Assembly (NCBI GenBank): GCA_012184525.1
Contig: WOFQ01000088.1
Span: forward strand, 1 to 64,000
Reading direction: 5' to 3'
Source: Xenoacremonium recifei
Lineage: Eukaryota > Ascomycota > Sordariomycetes > Hypocreales > Nectriaceae
Length of the DNA stretch: 64,000 nucleotides
Under the pieces are notes generated by a model, which saw only the letters and a list, made by a program, of their open reading frames with translations, searched no databases and was not told where the DNA came from. Each line of letters begins with the position of its first letter. The stretch's first letter is position 1. Below, piece after piece: positions 22,893 through 34,735 of the stretch. The translations under genes and the position numbers were made by a program.

Positions 22893-24393
22893 TTAAGCCT
22901 TGACTAGAATGCCGGCCGTGATCCTCACTCTAGCGAGCAGTATGAAGGATGATCCCACTATCATGGAGAGACCCGAGAACAGCGACACACCTTTGTAACC
23001 GAAGGCCTCTAACAGTTGACCATTGACTGGAGTACCAATCAATCCCCTGAGTATGTTAGCATTGACCTTCTCCAATATTGTGGTAGACATACGCGATGGA
23101 CAAGAAAGTCATTACGGAGCCCATAGCCAGTCCAAACTGTTCCCTCTTCACAGTTTGAACTGCACAAGGCCCTTGGAGGCTTATGACAGCCTTTAAACTG
23201 TTAATATTCTTCATATCTTTGCTTCAAGAAGGGACTTACTCCAGATGCAAGACCATAGGCCAAGGAGAATACCGCTATCCCCCCTACGGTCGTTGCCTCC
23301 GTCCAGCAACTAGCAATTAATCCAGAAAGCATTGTGACCAGAATCAAAACATTGAAGTTTCCAACACGGTCAGCGACCATCCCGGGGAAAATTCTGCCAA
23401 ACAGACTGGCTGCATTGATCACCGAGATCATATAAAATGACAGATCAGAGTCTAATCCGTTCGAGATCGAGTAGGACGTGATATAGAAAAACGGTGAAAA
23501 CAGCCCAAGAAAAACAAAGAATAGTCCAATCGAGAGCAATATAATGCTGCTGTTAATCAGGCCAGAGTAACTTGGCTTGGTCTTTGGACGATTCGAAAGC
23601 CATGCCGGACGACGAACAGTGAAGCAGGCTACACTAAGCAACGGGAGCATAATGAAGGCAGTGATCCTCACTGCCATTCCAAAGCTAACCTCAGAGAACA
23701 GCCGGTGGAACGCAATAGGCCATACTATACCGCCAACAGATGACCCCGATACAATGATCCCCATTGCCAAAGCTCGAGAGGTTTGAAAGTAGTATGAGAC
23801 CGTTGCCATGGCCGGTATTGTGACGAATGATATTCCGAGACCTAGTAAGAGGGCTTGGGTGAGGAAAAGTTGGTAGTATTCGTGCGACAGCGACATCATG
23901 AAAAGGGCAAACACCATAAGCAATGAGCCAAAAATAAGGAGAGGCTGCTATATAATCAGCTTCGACTAATTCCAGGCAAAGGGATGTGCTCACGCTTGGT
24001 CCATATCTATCTGTTAGAGCACCAGATATCAATGTGCCGCCGAAGGTGCAAAATATTTGAAAAGATCCAATCCACGCGATGTCAGAAGGGGATTTGTCTG
24101 CTAGTAATGTCTGTTCATAGTATTCTTCGAATACACCGAACGCGTTGGTGTATCCGACTGAACAAAATGTCACAAAGAAACATCCAACTAGGACCAGTAG
24201 TGCTGGGACGCTTTGTTTCATAAAAGTCAGTATGTTAGAACTTTACGAAATATTAGGCTCCTTACGTGAACTCAGTTGATTTGTTCACGATTTTATCCGA
24301 CTGCAGGTCAGGTACGTTGCGAGACGAATCTTCGAAGACTTGCAGTGATTCCGAAACCCCATCCATTCCTCTAGGAGTCTGGGACTGCGACAT
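22893..24393 (-). CDS. MFS transporter, monocarboxylate-porter type
   Basis: The minus-strand gene starts MSQSQTPRGMDGVSESLQ at 24393 and ends at 22893 (ILVKA). It has at least five exons; the first three introns lie near 24195-24268, 23925-23995 and 23160-23240, and another splits the last exons near 23040-23090. The protein has a polar cytosolic N-terminus and about 12 membrane segments (LLVLVGCFFVTFCSVG; SDIAWIGSFQIFCTFGGTLISGALTDRYG). The GxLxDRxG signature is present, and GLIGTPVNGQLLEAFGY lies in the late helices. This is the fungal monocarboxylate-transporter-like (MCH) branch of the major facilitator family at the plasma membrane. It is divergent from the Zn2Cys6 regulator at 25134, about 740 bp away, which suggests that regulator controls it. 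Substrate unknown. Confidence 0.85.
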
Positions 24394-25133
24394 GGCCAAG
24401 TGCTCGTAGGAGAATTGATAGAACCGACTTGAGGATATATGGGAAAAGACGATCTAACAATCATGAGATCAGAACGGAGAAGACGAGTTTAAAGAAACGA
24501 CCTGCTTCAGGATCGACTGCATTTATGAACTAGAACTTAGGAAGAACTTCTAAAAGAAATTCGCAGAATCAAGCGTCTTAAATATATAGAGCTGATTGGC
24601 GGTGGTCTCAGAAGGATGAAAAGTGAGCAACGTGACATGCACAGTTTTATCAGTATATGCACGCACACTAAGCCTAATTAAACCACCTACTCTGGCTATC
24701 TATTCAACAGGAGTAAATTCTCCAACCCATAGGTTAGCTTAGACTCGGGTTATAGGTAGGGTTTGGGTTACAGGTAGGTTTCGGGTTATGATTAGGATCG
24801 GTGTTATTGGTATACATCTTCTGTTATGTGTGGTGTTGTTGCTTATAACTTGGCTAGAGCTGACTAAACGGGAATGACCTGCTCTTAATGCTTTGCTGGT
24901 GGTGAAAGCCTGATAAGTGCTTAATTAAGTTTAGAGGCTGTGCACAATACGGATAGTGCTTGTGCATGTTATGGTGCTCATTAAGAGTGGGACGGATCTG
25001 TTAATAAGCAGTTTCCGAGCCATGGAAACTCGGACTTTCCGACCTACTAGTCCATTTAATTCTCTCAATTTCGTCTCTGCCTCCACCAACATATTGAATA
25101 TTAAACAAAGGTGCTCATTAGAAGTCCGTGACG
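24394..25133. promoter_or_regulatory. Divergent promoter between MFS transporter and Zn2Cys6 regulator
   Basis: This 740-bp region lies between divergent starts. It contains a degenerate G-rich repeat (24745-24800) of GGGTTATAGG / GGGTTACAGG / GGGTTATG units. No gene is seen. Confidence 0.5.
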
Positions 25134-27500
25134 ATGAAGCGGTCACTGGATATGTCGGAGACCCAGAAGATTAAACCGTCACGCCCTCGACAAGTGCCTG
25201 TGTCGTGTCATTTTTGCCGCACTAAGAAGCTAAAATGCGACCGGCAATTCCCGTGTTCAAATTGCAGGGCTAGGAGACTGAGATGCGTCCCTTCCTCCGG
25301 TATGTGAAGCTGAATGAGTGCTGAATAAAGATTATTAATATGATGAAGATCCATCACGAGCCACTTGTCCCGATCCACCTATGGCTTCGCTGTCGGCTGT
25401 CCAGCTAAATGAAGACCTAAGGTTAAGGAGCAGAGACTGGCTGTTGTTTCTCTTAACTGACTTTCAGTTCTAGTGGAGCAATTAAGACACTCACGGCTAA
25501 GCTGCAGAGACTCGAGGAACGCATTCTACATTGCGAGGGGAGGGAGAATGACGCGACCAATCTTGCTAATCCATGTAAGGCAGCATTTCTTTATCGAGGC
25601 GCAACTTCTCGCCAGAAGAATCTCGAATGAATAGCTGACTGGGAGTAGTAATATATGAAGATCAAAGAAAAGAAGACGCTGTTGAGGCTTCAAAAGAAAT
25701 TGATCTCGCGATTGATAACCATCCTTTCAATTTCAATGTATGTTTTCAACCATCAGTAATCTCCAAACTATGCTGAATATATCTTCACCATGTAGTATGA
25801 AGATACTTTAACGGACCTAGTGTCCTCGTCATTCATGCCAGGCTTAGCACCTACCATTCAACCGACAAAAGATCAATTTACCAAATCCGCGTTACCCTCT
25901 CAGGAACTTGCAGAAAGACTATTTGACTACTTCACAGATCAGATTCTTATCTATTACCATATCGTCCATGTCCCTACTGTCCGAAACATACTGAACACGG
26001 TGTACACCGACATAGAACACAGCAAACAGCCACGTCATGCCGACTTGGCCCTACTATTCACCATCTTCTCGCTAAGTGCATACTTTGGCTCTTCAACTCC
26101 CATATTTCATTTTCAACCAAGCGAGGGCAAGTCAATGTGGATTAAGTGGCTGGTGGCTGCCCAGCAAGCACTGTGCGCTGCTCGTTATATCATTGAGCCT
26201 ACACTGGAAACGATACAAAGTGTTATCATGATCGCCGCATTTCTGGTTCCGCACATGGGTAGCCTCGCCACATTCAGAATGATGATGAGCACGGCAATGC
26301 AGGGCGCTCTTCAACTTTCCATTCACCAGTTGGACTCGCCTGCGAACCAAAAACAGCGACAGAATGCGATCGCTGATTGGGTCGACATTGAGTCCAAACG
26401 CAGAGTTTGGTGGCACATTGCTTCTACAGACTGGCATGTTATTAGTCTTGCCATCTACCAGAGTCTTCTCTAACGTTATGAGCAGGTTTCTTGCATTTAT
26501 GGGCGGCCCTAGGTGCGGAATGTATATGACACATCCAAAGCAGATGGCTGTCAATTTACCAACCAATGTCAATGACATAAGTATCAGCTCTTCTGGGAAA
26601 TACGCTTCCTCACTTCAGGATGTACCTACCGACATGACATACTCCATTCTACGTACGAAAGTCTCTTTCATTATCCGCCAAATTGTGGATGCTACTGCTG
26701 AATTCGGCCACCTCCACGACGAGCTCCCCTATGACCATGTCCTCAAGTTCGACAAAATGCTCAATGACATCCTCCAAGAAGCGCCAGAATCATTCAAAAA
26801 CCTTTCAAATGCTCAAGCACAAAGTGAATTACCCGATCTTCGCCTCCATCGCCTGATCGGGAATACACTGAATCGTCTCCATCGCCCATACCTTGCCCGT
26901 GGAGCACGAGATCCCAAATACGCTTACAGTCGGATGGTATGTCTTCGTTCAGCCCGTATTGTGATTGAGTCATGTCTCGAAGTGGCTGCATCAAGTCCGG
27001 ATTCTCAGCACACCAAGATGTGGACGCTGGTGCACCCATTATTCAACTCGATCTTGGTACTAGTCAAGGACTTCTGCATCAATACCGAAGAGCCTCGACG
27101 GAACGAAAGAATGTCGGAGATACAAGAGGGCTTCCAATTGCTGGAGGCATGCAACGACAAAAGTACGTTAGCAACTCGAGGCTTAGAGCGAATGAGACAA
27201 CTTTTAACGGGAGGTTGCCCTGCGGAGAATGATACTGGTGAGGCAGGACAAAGACGAAATACTGACCACAAAGAATCGAAGTACCTACAGGACAACGACA
27301 CACAGCATGTCCCTGCGGACATGGCGACACCATTAAGTTTTGATCAGCACGGAAGTGTAATTGTACATATGTCGCAGTTATCCGACACCCAATCGCAGTT
27401 CACGTATAGTAATATGAATCTTGCGCTATTGGAGGGCTTGGACTTTGACGGCGATACCGATCTTGTTCATTTAGACAGCCTTTTTCGAAACTTTGAGTAA
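25134..27500 (+). CDS. Zn2Cys6 transcription factor with fungal-specific regulatory domain
   Basis: Exon 1 (25134-25299) encodes MKRSLDMSETQKIKPS and then the zinc cluster CHFCRTKKLKCDRQFPCSNC with a final RRLRC. Several small exons follow, including a coiled-coil-like linker (TLTAKLQRLEERILHCEG). The large middle homology region contains the typical RRVWWHIASTDW. There the coding frame is interrupted at 26433 and resumes at 26486 (FLAFMGGP), which fits a 52-bp intron with a GC donor (GCATGT) and an AG acceptor. The last exon ends SLFRNFE at 27500. The middle region matches the Fungal_trans class found in many pathway regulators. It pairs divergently with the MFS transporter, so it probably governs uptake or export of that substrate. 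Small exon limits are approximate. Confidence 0.8.
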
Positions 27501-29470
27501 ACACCTATAGTTCAAAAATGGACGCTTTTGCACATGGACACACACATCCAATTTCGTAACATGTGTATCCACTAAGCCTATATAGGTAGGATTCTGGCCT
27601 GAACAACAGCTATTTGCTCTGTAAGTCCGACCCCAGCAGCTGGATTCTTAGTTAGCTTGTGTATATCCTCATCCACTAAGACCCAGTTTGCAGGATCTCA
27701 ACCACAGTAAAATACACCTCCCTCTACTATAGAATTATTTTTAAATATACTGTAAACCCAGACCTTAACCCTAACTTAATCCCTATAATTAACTCGAACC
27801 CTGACCACTGATACCGGACTATTAACCATAACCTCTGACCCGAATACCTAATTGCCCGACGCGCCTGGGCCAGTGCCTCCAATGAGGTTCCATTCACGTC
27901 GCTCACGATGTTTAAGCATGTGTCTAAACTTGATGACGCAAACCAAACAGATTAGTAATGTGTACTGGATATTCAGCGTCCGAAGACAATAACTTTGGCG
28001 GACATCGAGAATGACGGAGCTGAGACACTCCGACATACAAGGGCTGGAAGGTCAGGACGATGCACATCTATCGCTCCTAAAATGTCCAGTAAACTCGAGG
28101 ACACACACCCAGGCGTATTCGCCTTTCGAGTTTATGATATGGGGCATTATCGCCTCGCACGATGCGATAAGACCGGAGTTGTGCTAGACTCTGCTTACCC
28201 TGTTAGGCCCATCATCCTCCAGGAGGGAGACGAATTAAGATCGCACCGCAGAAGTAACCTCATTTCGACCCGATCTCCCATCACTTTTGGGGAAGCCGGA
28301 GCAACAGTTGCAGTTATAATAGTTTAAATAGAAAGGCAAAGGCAGATGAGCCCAGCTAGTCTCGGGTTGAAAGGAAATAGGCACCGCATTCGCACCCATA
28401 GATACGAAGAAAGAAATAAGTCCGAGAGGTGAAACTGAGTAGGAGAACATTCTGAAGCTTATAGATTTGCAAAGCGCCTTCGGTAGATATATAGTATGGG
28501 GATATTCAAGCAAGCTAACATCAAATTATCTTGAAGTGGACAAATTTACAAACCGTACGCGGGAAACTGCAAATCGGTCCGGCCTAAGCTGTTAAAAACC
28601 CTAGTTCAAACTGAATTCAAAAGCAGCTACAGGACTTAGATCGTGGGTAATGTGCTCTGAGAATTTCTGGTATCTGGGGTACGCCTTGCATGCGTACGGA
28701 TCTTTCAGTCCATATTAATTAGTTAAGGGCCTGATTTTGCTTCCTATAGTTTGAGAACACTCCTAGAGTGAGATCACTCGCACGTCTGATTAGTAAGGAC
28801 CACCCCACTTGGAACTTACTTGAGTTAATTGCTCTATGGTCAAGATATTCAAGACACGTCAGCGCAATAGACAGAGTAAGAAAACTTCTTGTAATTCATG
28901 CGGCGTCCCGGCAACGGCGACCTTATATCGGTCCGATAAAAGCGCTTAGGCCATGTCAGTACACGCTTCTTAATAACAACACTTCATAAAAATAATTAAT
29001 AGCCCTAGGGCCTTTTTGCTATATAATCGTCATTTAACCTGTCGTCTTTATGACTTAGAGTCTGGTGGAAAGCAGCTGAACTAGGCTTAGTGTCTGTACG
29101 TGCTACGAAGCTACCGTCAGCCAATGAAATCACACGAGAAGCGGGGCCCCCAAGGGTGGTCCAAATACCAGGGGTTCCAGTCAGACCCCTGCAGAACACT
29201 TATCCTAATTGTTAGGGTTCCGAGGGTTCCGAGTTGAATTTGCTGCCATTTTCGGCTCCGGAATGTTTTCTCCTAGCAGAACGCTAACAGCATGTACTAA
29301 GGCAAATTTTTGACGGGACTATTATCCCTGCAAGGATTCTCGGGTAATGGTGTGGTTTACAGACTAGCGCTTCGGCGAAAGCGTCATACCGTGACTCGAT
29401 CTGCTCCAACCATCTTTCGGCCTTGAATTATTACATTGGGAACCAACTTGAACTAAGCATCCCATCGATC
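27501..29470. other. Intergenic region with repeat arm; no convincing gene
   Basis: It includes the right inverted-repeat arm (27691-27850). A plus-strand frame at about 28082-28327 (MSSKLEDTHPGVFAFRVYD...) is weakly protein-like but short and unrecognised. The region 28500-29470 is AT-rich. A small hairpin with CAGGGGT and ACCCCTG arms lies at about 29169-29191. Confidence 0.5.
27691..27850 (-). repeat. Right arm of the 160-bp inverted repeat
   Basis: The reverse complement of this segment matches 21057-21216 end to end, from TAGGTATTC at its outer end to GGTTGAGATCCTG at its inner end. Together the arms enclose a 6.8-kb segment with a hypothetical gene, a transporter and a regulator. Confidence 0.8.
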
Positions 29471-31207
29471 ATGGTTGGCATTCCGGGCAAATCAAGGGCC
29501 TGCCATGACTGCAAAGCGCGCCGTGTCAAGGTTTGTATTTCCACGACCTTTGTGGGATGATGTATCCTCTGCTGATCCCCATACTAGTGTGACCAGTCGG
29601 TGCCGCTATGTTTACGGTGTTCCAAGGCAGGGATCGCATGCCGTGGTTATGATCGAAAACCTCTTTGGGTCAACAGCACCCTGGATCAACCCGTTGTCAC
29701 TGCACTCGATACCATTACACAAGCTCGACGAGAACGCTTACGTGAAGGATGCCTAGGTGTGTCGGAATGGGCTGGACTTATACATCAGCTCGGCGCCCAA
29801 TTGCAATGCAATGACAAAGCTCGTCGAGATGATCCAAGAGACTTCAGACTAAAAGCCTTGCCCATACTCCAGGATATTTATCTTCCGCAGCGAAATACCG
29901 TGACAAATTTTGAAGATAGCGGCGCGTTGCCCTCATCTTGGCTCGAATCTATTTGCAATATGCAGGGACCGAGCAAGGCCTTGGATCACGCTCTCCTGGC
30001 ATTTTGCGCCGTGCAGGTCCGTTTGTCTGGCGAATCAACTATTTCTTATGATGAAACGCTCCAGCTGTATAACTATGCCCTGGGCGTTGTCATTAGTGAT
30101 CTTGGTGCTCATAATACGAGGACAAACGACGAAACTCTGGGGGCCATTCTGGTTCTGTCGACTTGCGAGGTAATGTTATCGATCTATAGAGCATCGCTGA
30201 GTGAAGCAGGCCAATGGACTGACTAGCTTAGCTTTTTATGTTCCAAGCGTCCACAAGTTGGAGGGCTCATGCGCAAGGCATATCTGAACTCCTTCGTTAC
30301 CATGAAGCATTGGAACCTATATCTCCAAGTCGGCAAAGTTTGTATAGACGGCTTTTTGTAATCTGCGTAAGACGCACCCATCGATATCACAGGCGTGTTT
30401 TGTTTTTGACAGCTACCCTAGTTTATACAGGCAATGGTCTACAGGGAATCTCTGAGCCTTGGCTCTAATAAGTGGCGACAGTTTATCAGGGTGGAGGATC
30501 ATTCCGCCGGATCTTTTGCCGAGTTGCTACACATCATCATCGACTTACCATCAATCCTACAACATGCCCATACCATATCGTTTGGCTTCAACTACGAAGA
30601 AAGGGAACGAATAGAGGGCTCAAATTCGTGTATAGCCCTCCTTAATCGAAAATATCAACAACTCCGGGATTGGGGTGCGTCCTATCTGAGAATCAAGGGT
30701 TTATCATCAGATATGACACCTCTGTACTGGACGGTTCCTTCTCGAGTGTGCAGTCCTGCAGATGGCGGTTTAAGCGATCAGCTGTTCCCGTTCGCGATAA
30801 ATTATTCCTCTATTCAGAGAGCCGCCTTGTGGATATTCCGTTCGACTATTATGGTCGACGTTCTCGACACGATTTTGCTTCTTCTGCCAACAGCCACGGA
30901 CTATAATATGCTCTACATCAATAATGAAGCGATAAATTACGAGGGTCGAAAGGAAGATGTTAAGTCAACGATAGAGGCCGATGCTGACAAACTCGCTCGC
31001 ATGCTTTGTCAAAGCATGGAGTTTTGCTTCCGCACTGAGAATGGCACCTTTGGTGCGCAAACGTCCTGCTCTACACAGGCTATCCTCCAAAGATATTTCA
31101 GCCGCCGAGGACTTACACGGGAGCTAGAGTGGTGTCGAAGTATCAAGACTATGAAAGGTCCAGGAACGAGGTTTAACATTGATGTCATGCATCTTGGACG
31201 ACCGTGA
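29471..31207 (+). CDS. Zn2Cys6 transcription factor (DUF3468-like)
   Basis: Four exons (29471-29530, 29588-30200, 30248-30366, 30431-31207) encode 522 residues. Exon 1 gives MVGIPGKSRACHDCKARRVK and exon 2 continues CDQSVPLCLRCSKAGIAC, restoring a complete Zn2Cys6 domain that starts only ten residues from the N-terminus. The rest resembles the Fungal_trans_2 regulatory class, including a SWRAHAQGISELLRY block that appears only after splicing and is typical of the family. No partner gene adjoins it: gene-poor DNA lies on the left and a conserved hypothetical gene in opposite orientation on the right. Its target is unknown. The junctions at 30200/30248 and 30366/30431 are inferred from frame and family pattern. 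Confidence 0.75.
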
Positions 31208-31755
31208 ACCGGATGAATTAGAGTATTACCTAGATAAGTTGGCATAATTGCTTATTACGGAGCCACAGGGCTTGTTAGTCTCTTGGATGGTCTACAAATC
31301 CAACTAGAAAATACATCTTATGAAGTTGCTGGGTCACGACCCCAGTTCAAAGTAACGGCCGAAATCAGAGTTTTAAGGAACGGGCGAGTTAGCGGTATTA
31401 ATTGGGATTTACGTGGTAATAGATCATGTGATTCAGTAAAAGGAAAGACATTCAAATATAGTAGAAATCTATAAAATTGGATCTTAACTAAAAATCACGG
31501 TAACACTCGCTACGGAGGACACCAGGACTCACCTTTAAGCCATCACTATAATATGGGGAGCTTGATACAATATGTTACATATATGAAGAAGATTAGCGTT
31601 GGGGAATTCAACGTACAATAAGTTGCAGACGAGACACATGGGAAAAGTCTCTCCTCTGGAGGGACAAAAGCTACGTGTAATGCCGTCAATTTTATCTCAT
31701 TAACTAAAACATTCTGTTTTCACCTGCTAGGGTAGAAGTACAGGGGCTCTAAGAA
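31208..31755. other. Convergent intergenic region
   Basis: This AT-rich 548-bp region lies between two convergent gene ends. No gene is seen. Confidence 0.5.
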
Positions 31756-32532
31756 CTAAGCCGAGTTTCCCGCCAGCAGGCCATCATAGGTATGAGGCAC
31801 GGTGTCGCTAACCAGCCACTCGAGAAGATCAAGCGCGGACCTGCTAGCTTCCATGGATCCATAAAAATAGAACGTGTAAGAGCCCTTGTAATCCGCCAAG
31901 ACAAAGCGACTTTTCTCGCCGTTTCTATCCTGACCCGGCATCCAATGCAACGTATACGACCAGACCGATTTGTAGCCATCAACCTCGTCTCCATCTGATG
32001 ATGGAGGCATGCCAAACACAGCGATAAGCCGGTAGAGCAGGAGCTGAGAGGAAATTAGACGAGACATAGGGACACTCTTGCCACCATCGGGAGGGGCTCC
32101 GTGGGCTGCCATGAAGCCTGGTGCGCCGACTATGGTGTAGATGCTGTGAATGCCCCAGGATACTACGTCGGGGGTACCATCCGAGTAACGCGTGGACTCG
32201 TTGTGCGATGGTGCAACTCCATTCGTCCACTCATTTCGGAAGCGGTCCTTGACGTCGAATGGATCGACGAAGCCATCTAGGCTTGAAAGATCGGAGACTT
32301 CGTCGAGACGCCGGAGTCGACCGCAGTGAGGCAGTGTCCGATCTGCGGCCGGCAGATTGACAAGAGGCTGGAGTTCCTGCCACAGCTCAAGAAAGAGAAA
32401 GCGCCGCGTCTCCGCGTTGCTACTGTCGTACTCGTGAACCAGTGAAACATTGTTTGGTGCTTTAAGGAAATCTAGGAGCATCTTGCGTGCAGATTCAGCG
32501 CTGCTAGAGCCGGCGGCGAATTCACTGCTCAT
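31756..32532 (-). CDS. Conserved-looking hypothetical protein, 258 aa
   Basis: The frame is open far upstream, but I take the Met at 32532 (MSSEFAAGSSSAESARK) because the upstream codons are Ser/Phe-rich and non-conserved-looking. The protein is soluble, with no signal peptide or membrane segment. It is rich in Asp, Trp and Tyr in its second half (VWSYTLHWMPGQDRNGEKS; YKGSYTFYFYGSMEAS). I recognise no catalytic motif. GC-rich codon use and the long undisturbed frame indicate a genuine gene. A 19-bp minisatellite lies about 170 bp upstream of its start. Function unknown. Confidence 0.65.
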   Translation of the reverse strand: MSSEFAAGSSSAESARKMLLDFLKAPNNVSLVHEYDSSNAETRRFLFLELWQELQPLVNLPAADRTLPHCGRLRRLDEVSDLSSLDGFVDPFDVKDRFRNEWTNGVAPSHNESTRYSDGTPDVVSWGIHSIYTIVGAPGFMAAHGAPPDGGKSVPMSRLISSQLLLYRLIAVFGMPPSSDGDEVDGYKSVWSYTLHWMPGQDRNGEKSRFVLADYKGSYTFYFYGSMEASRSALDLLEWLVSDTVPHTYDGLLAGNSA

Positions 32533-32704
32533 TTCTATGGCAAGTAGATAGGTTTGTCTGTGAAGTAGGAATGTGGCTGATGAAGATGTGAAGGACGGAT
32601 TTTTGTTTAATGGTGATTGATAATGGGAAATGAATGCGAGGGATGATGGGGTTACTTTTAAGTACCTGCGCGAGAGCGCCCCCACAGTGGGGACCGTTTC
32701 TTGA

Positions 32705-32835
32705 TGTTTCTTTGACTGTTCGATGTTTTTCAGTGTTCGATTTTTCTTTGAGTGACCGGTGTTTCTGCAAGTGTTCGGTATTTCTCTGAGTGCTCAATGT
32801 TTCTTTGAGAGCTTGATGTTTTTTTTATTGTTCTT
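32705..32835. repeat. 19-bp imperfect minisatellite
   Basis: About six to seven tandem units resemble TGTTTCTTTGAGTGTTCGA, with unit lengths of 17-19 bp and internal drift. A T-run follows at about 32839-32855. The array lies in the promoter or 5' leader of the 31756-32532 gene. Confidence 0.7.
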
Positions 32836-34735
32836 GGTTTTTTTTTTTTTTTTTTTGGGCTTGCACGGCTTCAGATGCTTGGGCATACATATGTGTCCAC
32901 AACACCACGAATGAAAAAGCAGTGTTCTATGTTTTACTGTTCCCACTAGAGTTCAGATCACCTTTCTTACAGACCTTTCTCTCAGTGAACTAAGCAAGAG
33001 TATTCTCGGTGCGGTGCATGACTCTCGCCCCGATGGTTTTAAGTTCAAAGGCGAAAGAGTCGCCATTCTTTGTAAAGTCCCCTTGAAAATGTCGTCTTTA
33101 TCTTCTCGTAGTCGTACCTACTATCACAACCATCTAGCATCACTTGGCGACATCGCCATGGGCAGACGTTGCGAATTGGTGAGCCCGCTGCAGCATGGGA
33201 CGTTGGGTTTTATTGAAGACGTTTGCATGCAGAAATTCCCCGGTATGGGATGACCACACGCGCACGTGTGGAAAGGCACGGTTCTGGAGACTAGTACTCC
33301 GTACGGTGGGATGCAATTAATTTGAATCCCGAAGTAGATCAAACAACCCAAACCCTGACATCAGCCTACCCTAAATTCCCAGAGCCTCTTTATCAGCCGC
33401 GACACAGCGAAATCGTACAACAATATTGAATTTAGAGGAGAGGTACCATAAAATAAGATATATTTTATCCTCACATAGGAATTACTCTCTATTCATCAAG
33501 CATTCTTTGCTTGAATGTTTGCTTTTGCTTCAGGGTCAGGGTTTGGGTTAGTGTCGGAACTTTGTGTTGGACACAAACCAATTATACTCCACTGCCTGTG
33601 AACCTCTCGCTGGGGTTAGAGTCTGATCTAGCGATTTTCATCCGACAGACAGCCAAATGCATCGCGAAGCGTCCCTCAGGCGGCTAGGGTAGGGCCCGTA
33701 CCCCGTTATTAGGCAAAGATAACGGATGCACAGCCTGATCTGGCTATCCCTCTTCATCGGGTCACTCCAATTACCGCGCGAATTTGCAGACCAGCTATTA
33801 ACGTTTGCAACTAGTCGACGCGAAGAGCAATGTATCAAGCTTGGGATCGAAAATGATGGCTTGGCTCGGGGCTTTTACGTACACAGAGATTTCGTTCTTC
33901 CTAGAATTAATAATCATCTTTCGGCAGAAACCACACTCATGTCATCTCGAGTGGGAGACTCGTCTTGCAGAACGAGTTGGACCTAGGCTACTTCAAGCGT
34001 GACATTAATACGAGGCATCAAATCGATTATGTGGTTCAGATCATCTCCGGAGTAAACGGGAAATTACAGGGGTGGTTCCGTCAGACCCCTCCCTATCTTA
34101 ATTGCCTTCGATATGGACTCCGTACATACAGAGTACACATCCACCTGAAGCTCAACGTTATGGCGGGGATCATGGGTCATGCGCTATTCGTATCTCAAGC
34201 AATAGCTTCACAGCCCTGCTGCCCTGATAGGGGTATGGACTTTTTGGGCCGGACATAAATAAATACCGCGACCGCAGGCGGCACGGAGTAACGGTGACTT
34301 AGTTCAGGTGAGTGTAGGTGCCATCCACCACATGACGCTAGCTGGTGGAGAAGGGTGGGATCCAAAGCACGCTGTTCAGGTAGTGGTCCGATGCGGCTGA
34401 GAAGAAAGGAGAGCAGTTGAAATGAAGGAGGTACCAGTACGGCGAGTGTCACCGTCGGAAGGGGACTCGGCTAACTCTTGAAGTGGAAACGCGCACGTAA
34501 CGGTGAGCAATGGTTTCCTCGATTACTATTAAGACAGCTCTCTCGCTGCGGTTGAGAATAGATAGTTTCTTCATACGCCTTGTGATTATCCATTCTCTCA
34601 TTAATTCTAATCAGTCATTCTTTACTACTTGAGGTAACATTGTAGTCACCTCCTTACACTCTCTTTAACTACCTATCCCTCGTACGCTGGAAAGTTTACT
34701 ATATCTTCGTTCTCTATCATTTAACCTATTTCATA
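32836..34735. other. Gene-poor stretch upstream of the adhesin gene
   Basis: Short overlapping frames only. It includes an inverted repeat CCACACG/CGTGTGG (33254-33271), one TACTCCGTA copy (33295-33303) and GGGTT-type repeat words near 33535-33560. The last 250 bp before 34736 are CT-rich, as expected of a strong fungal promoter. Confidence 0.5.
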
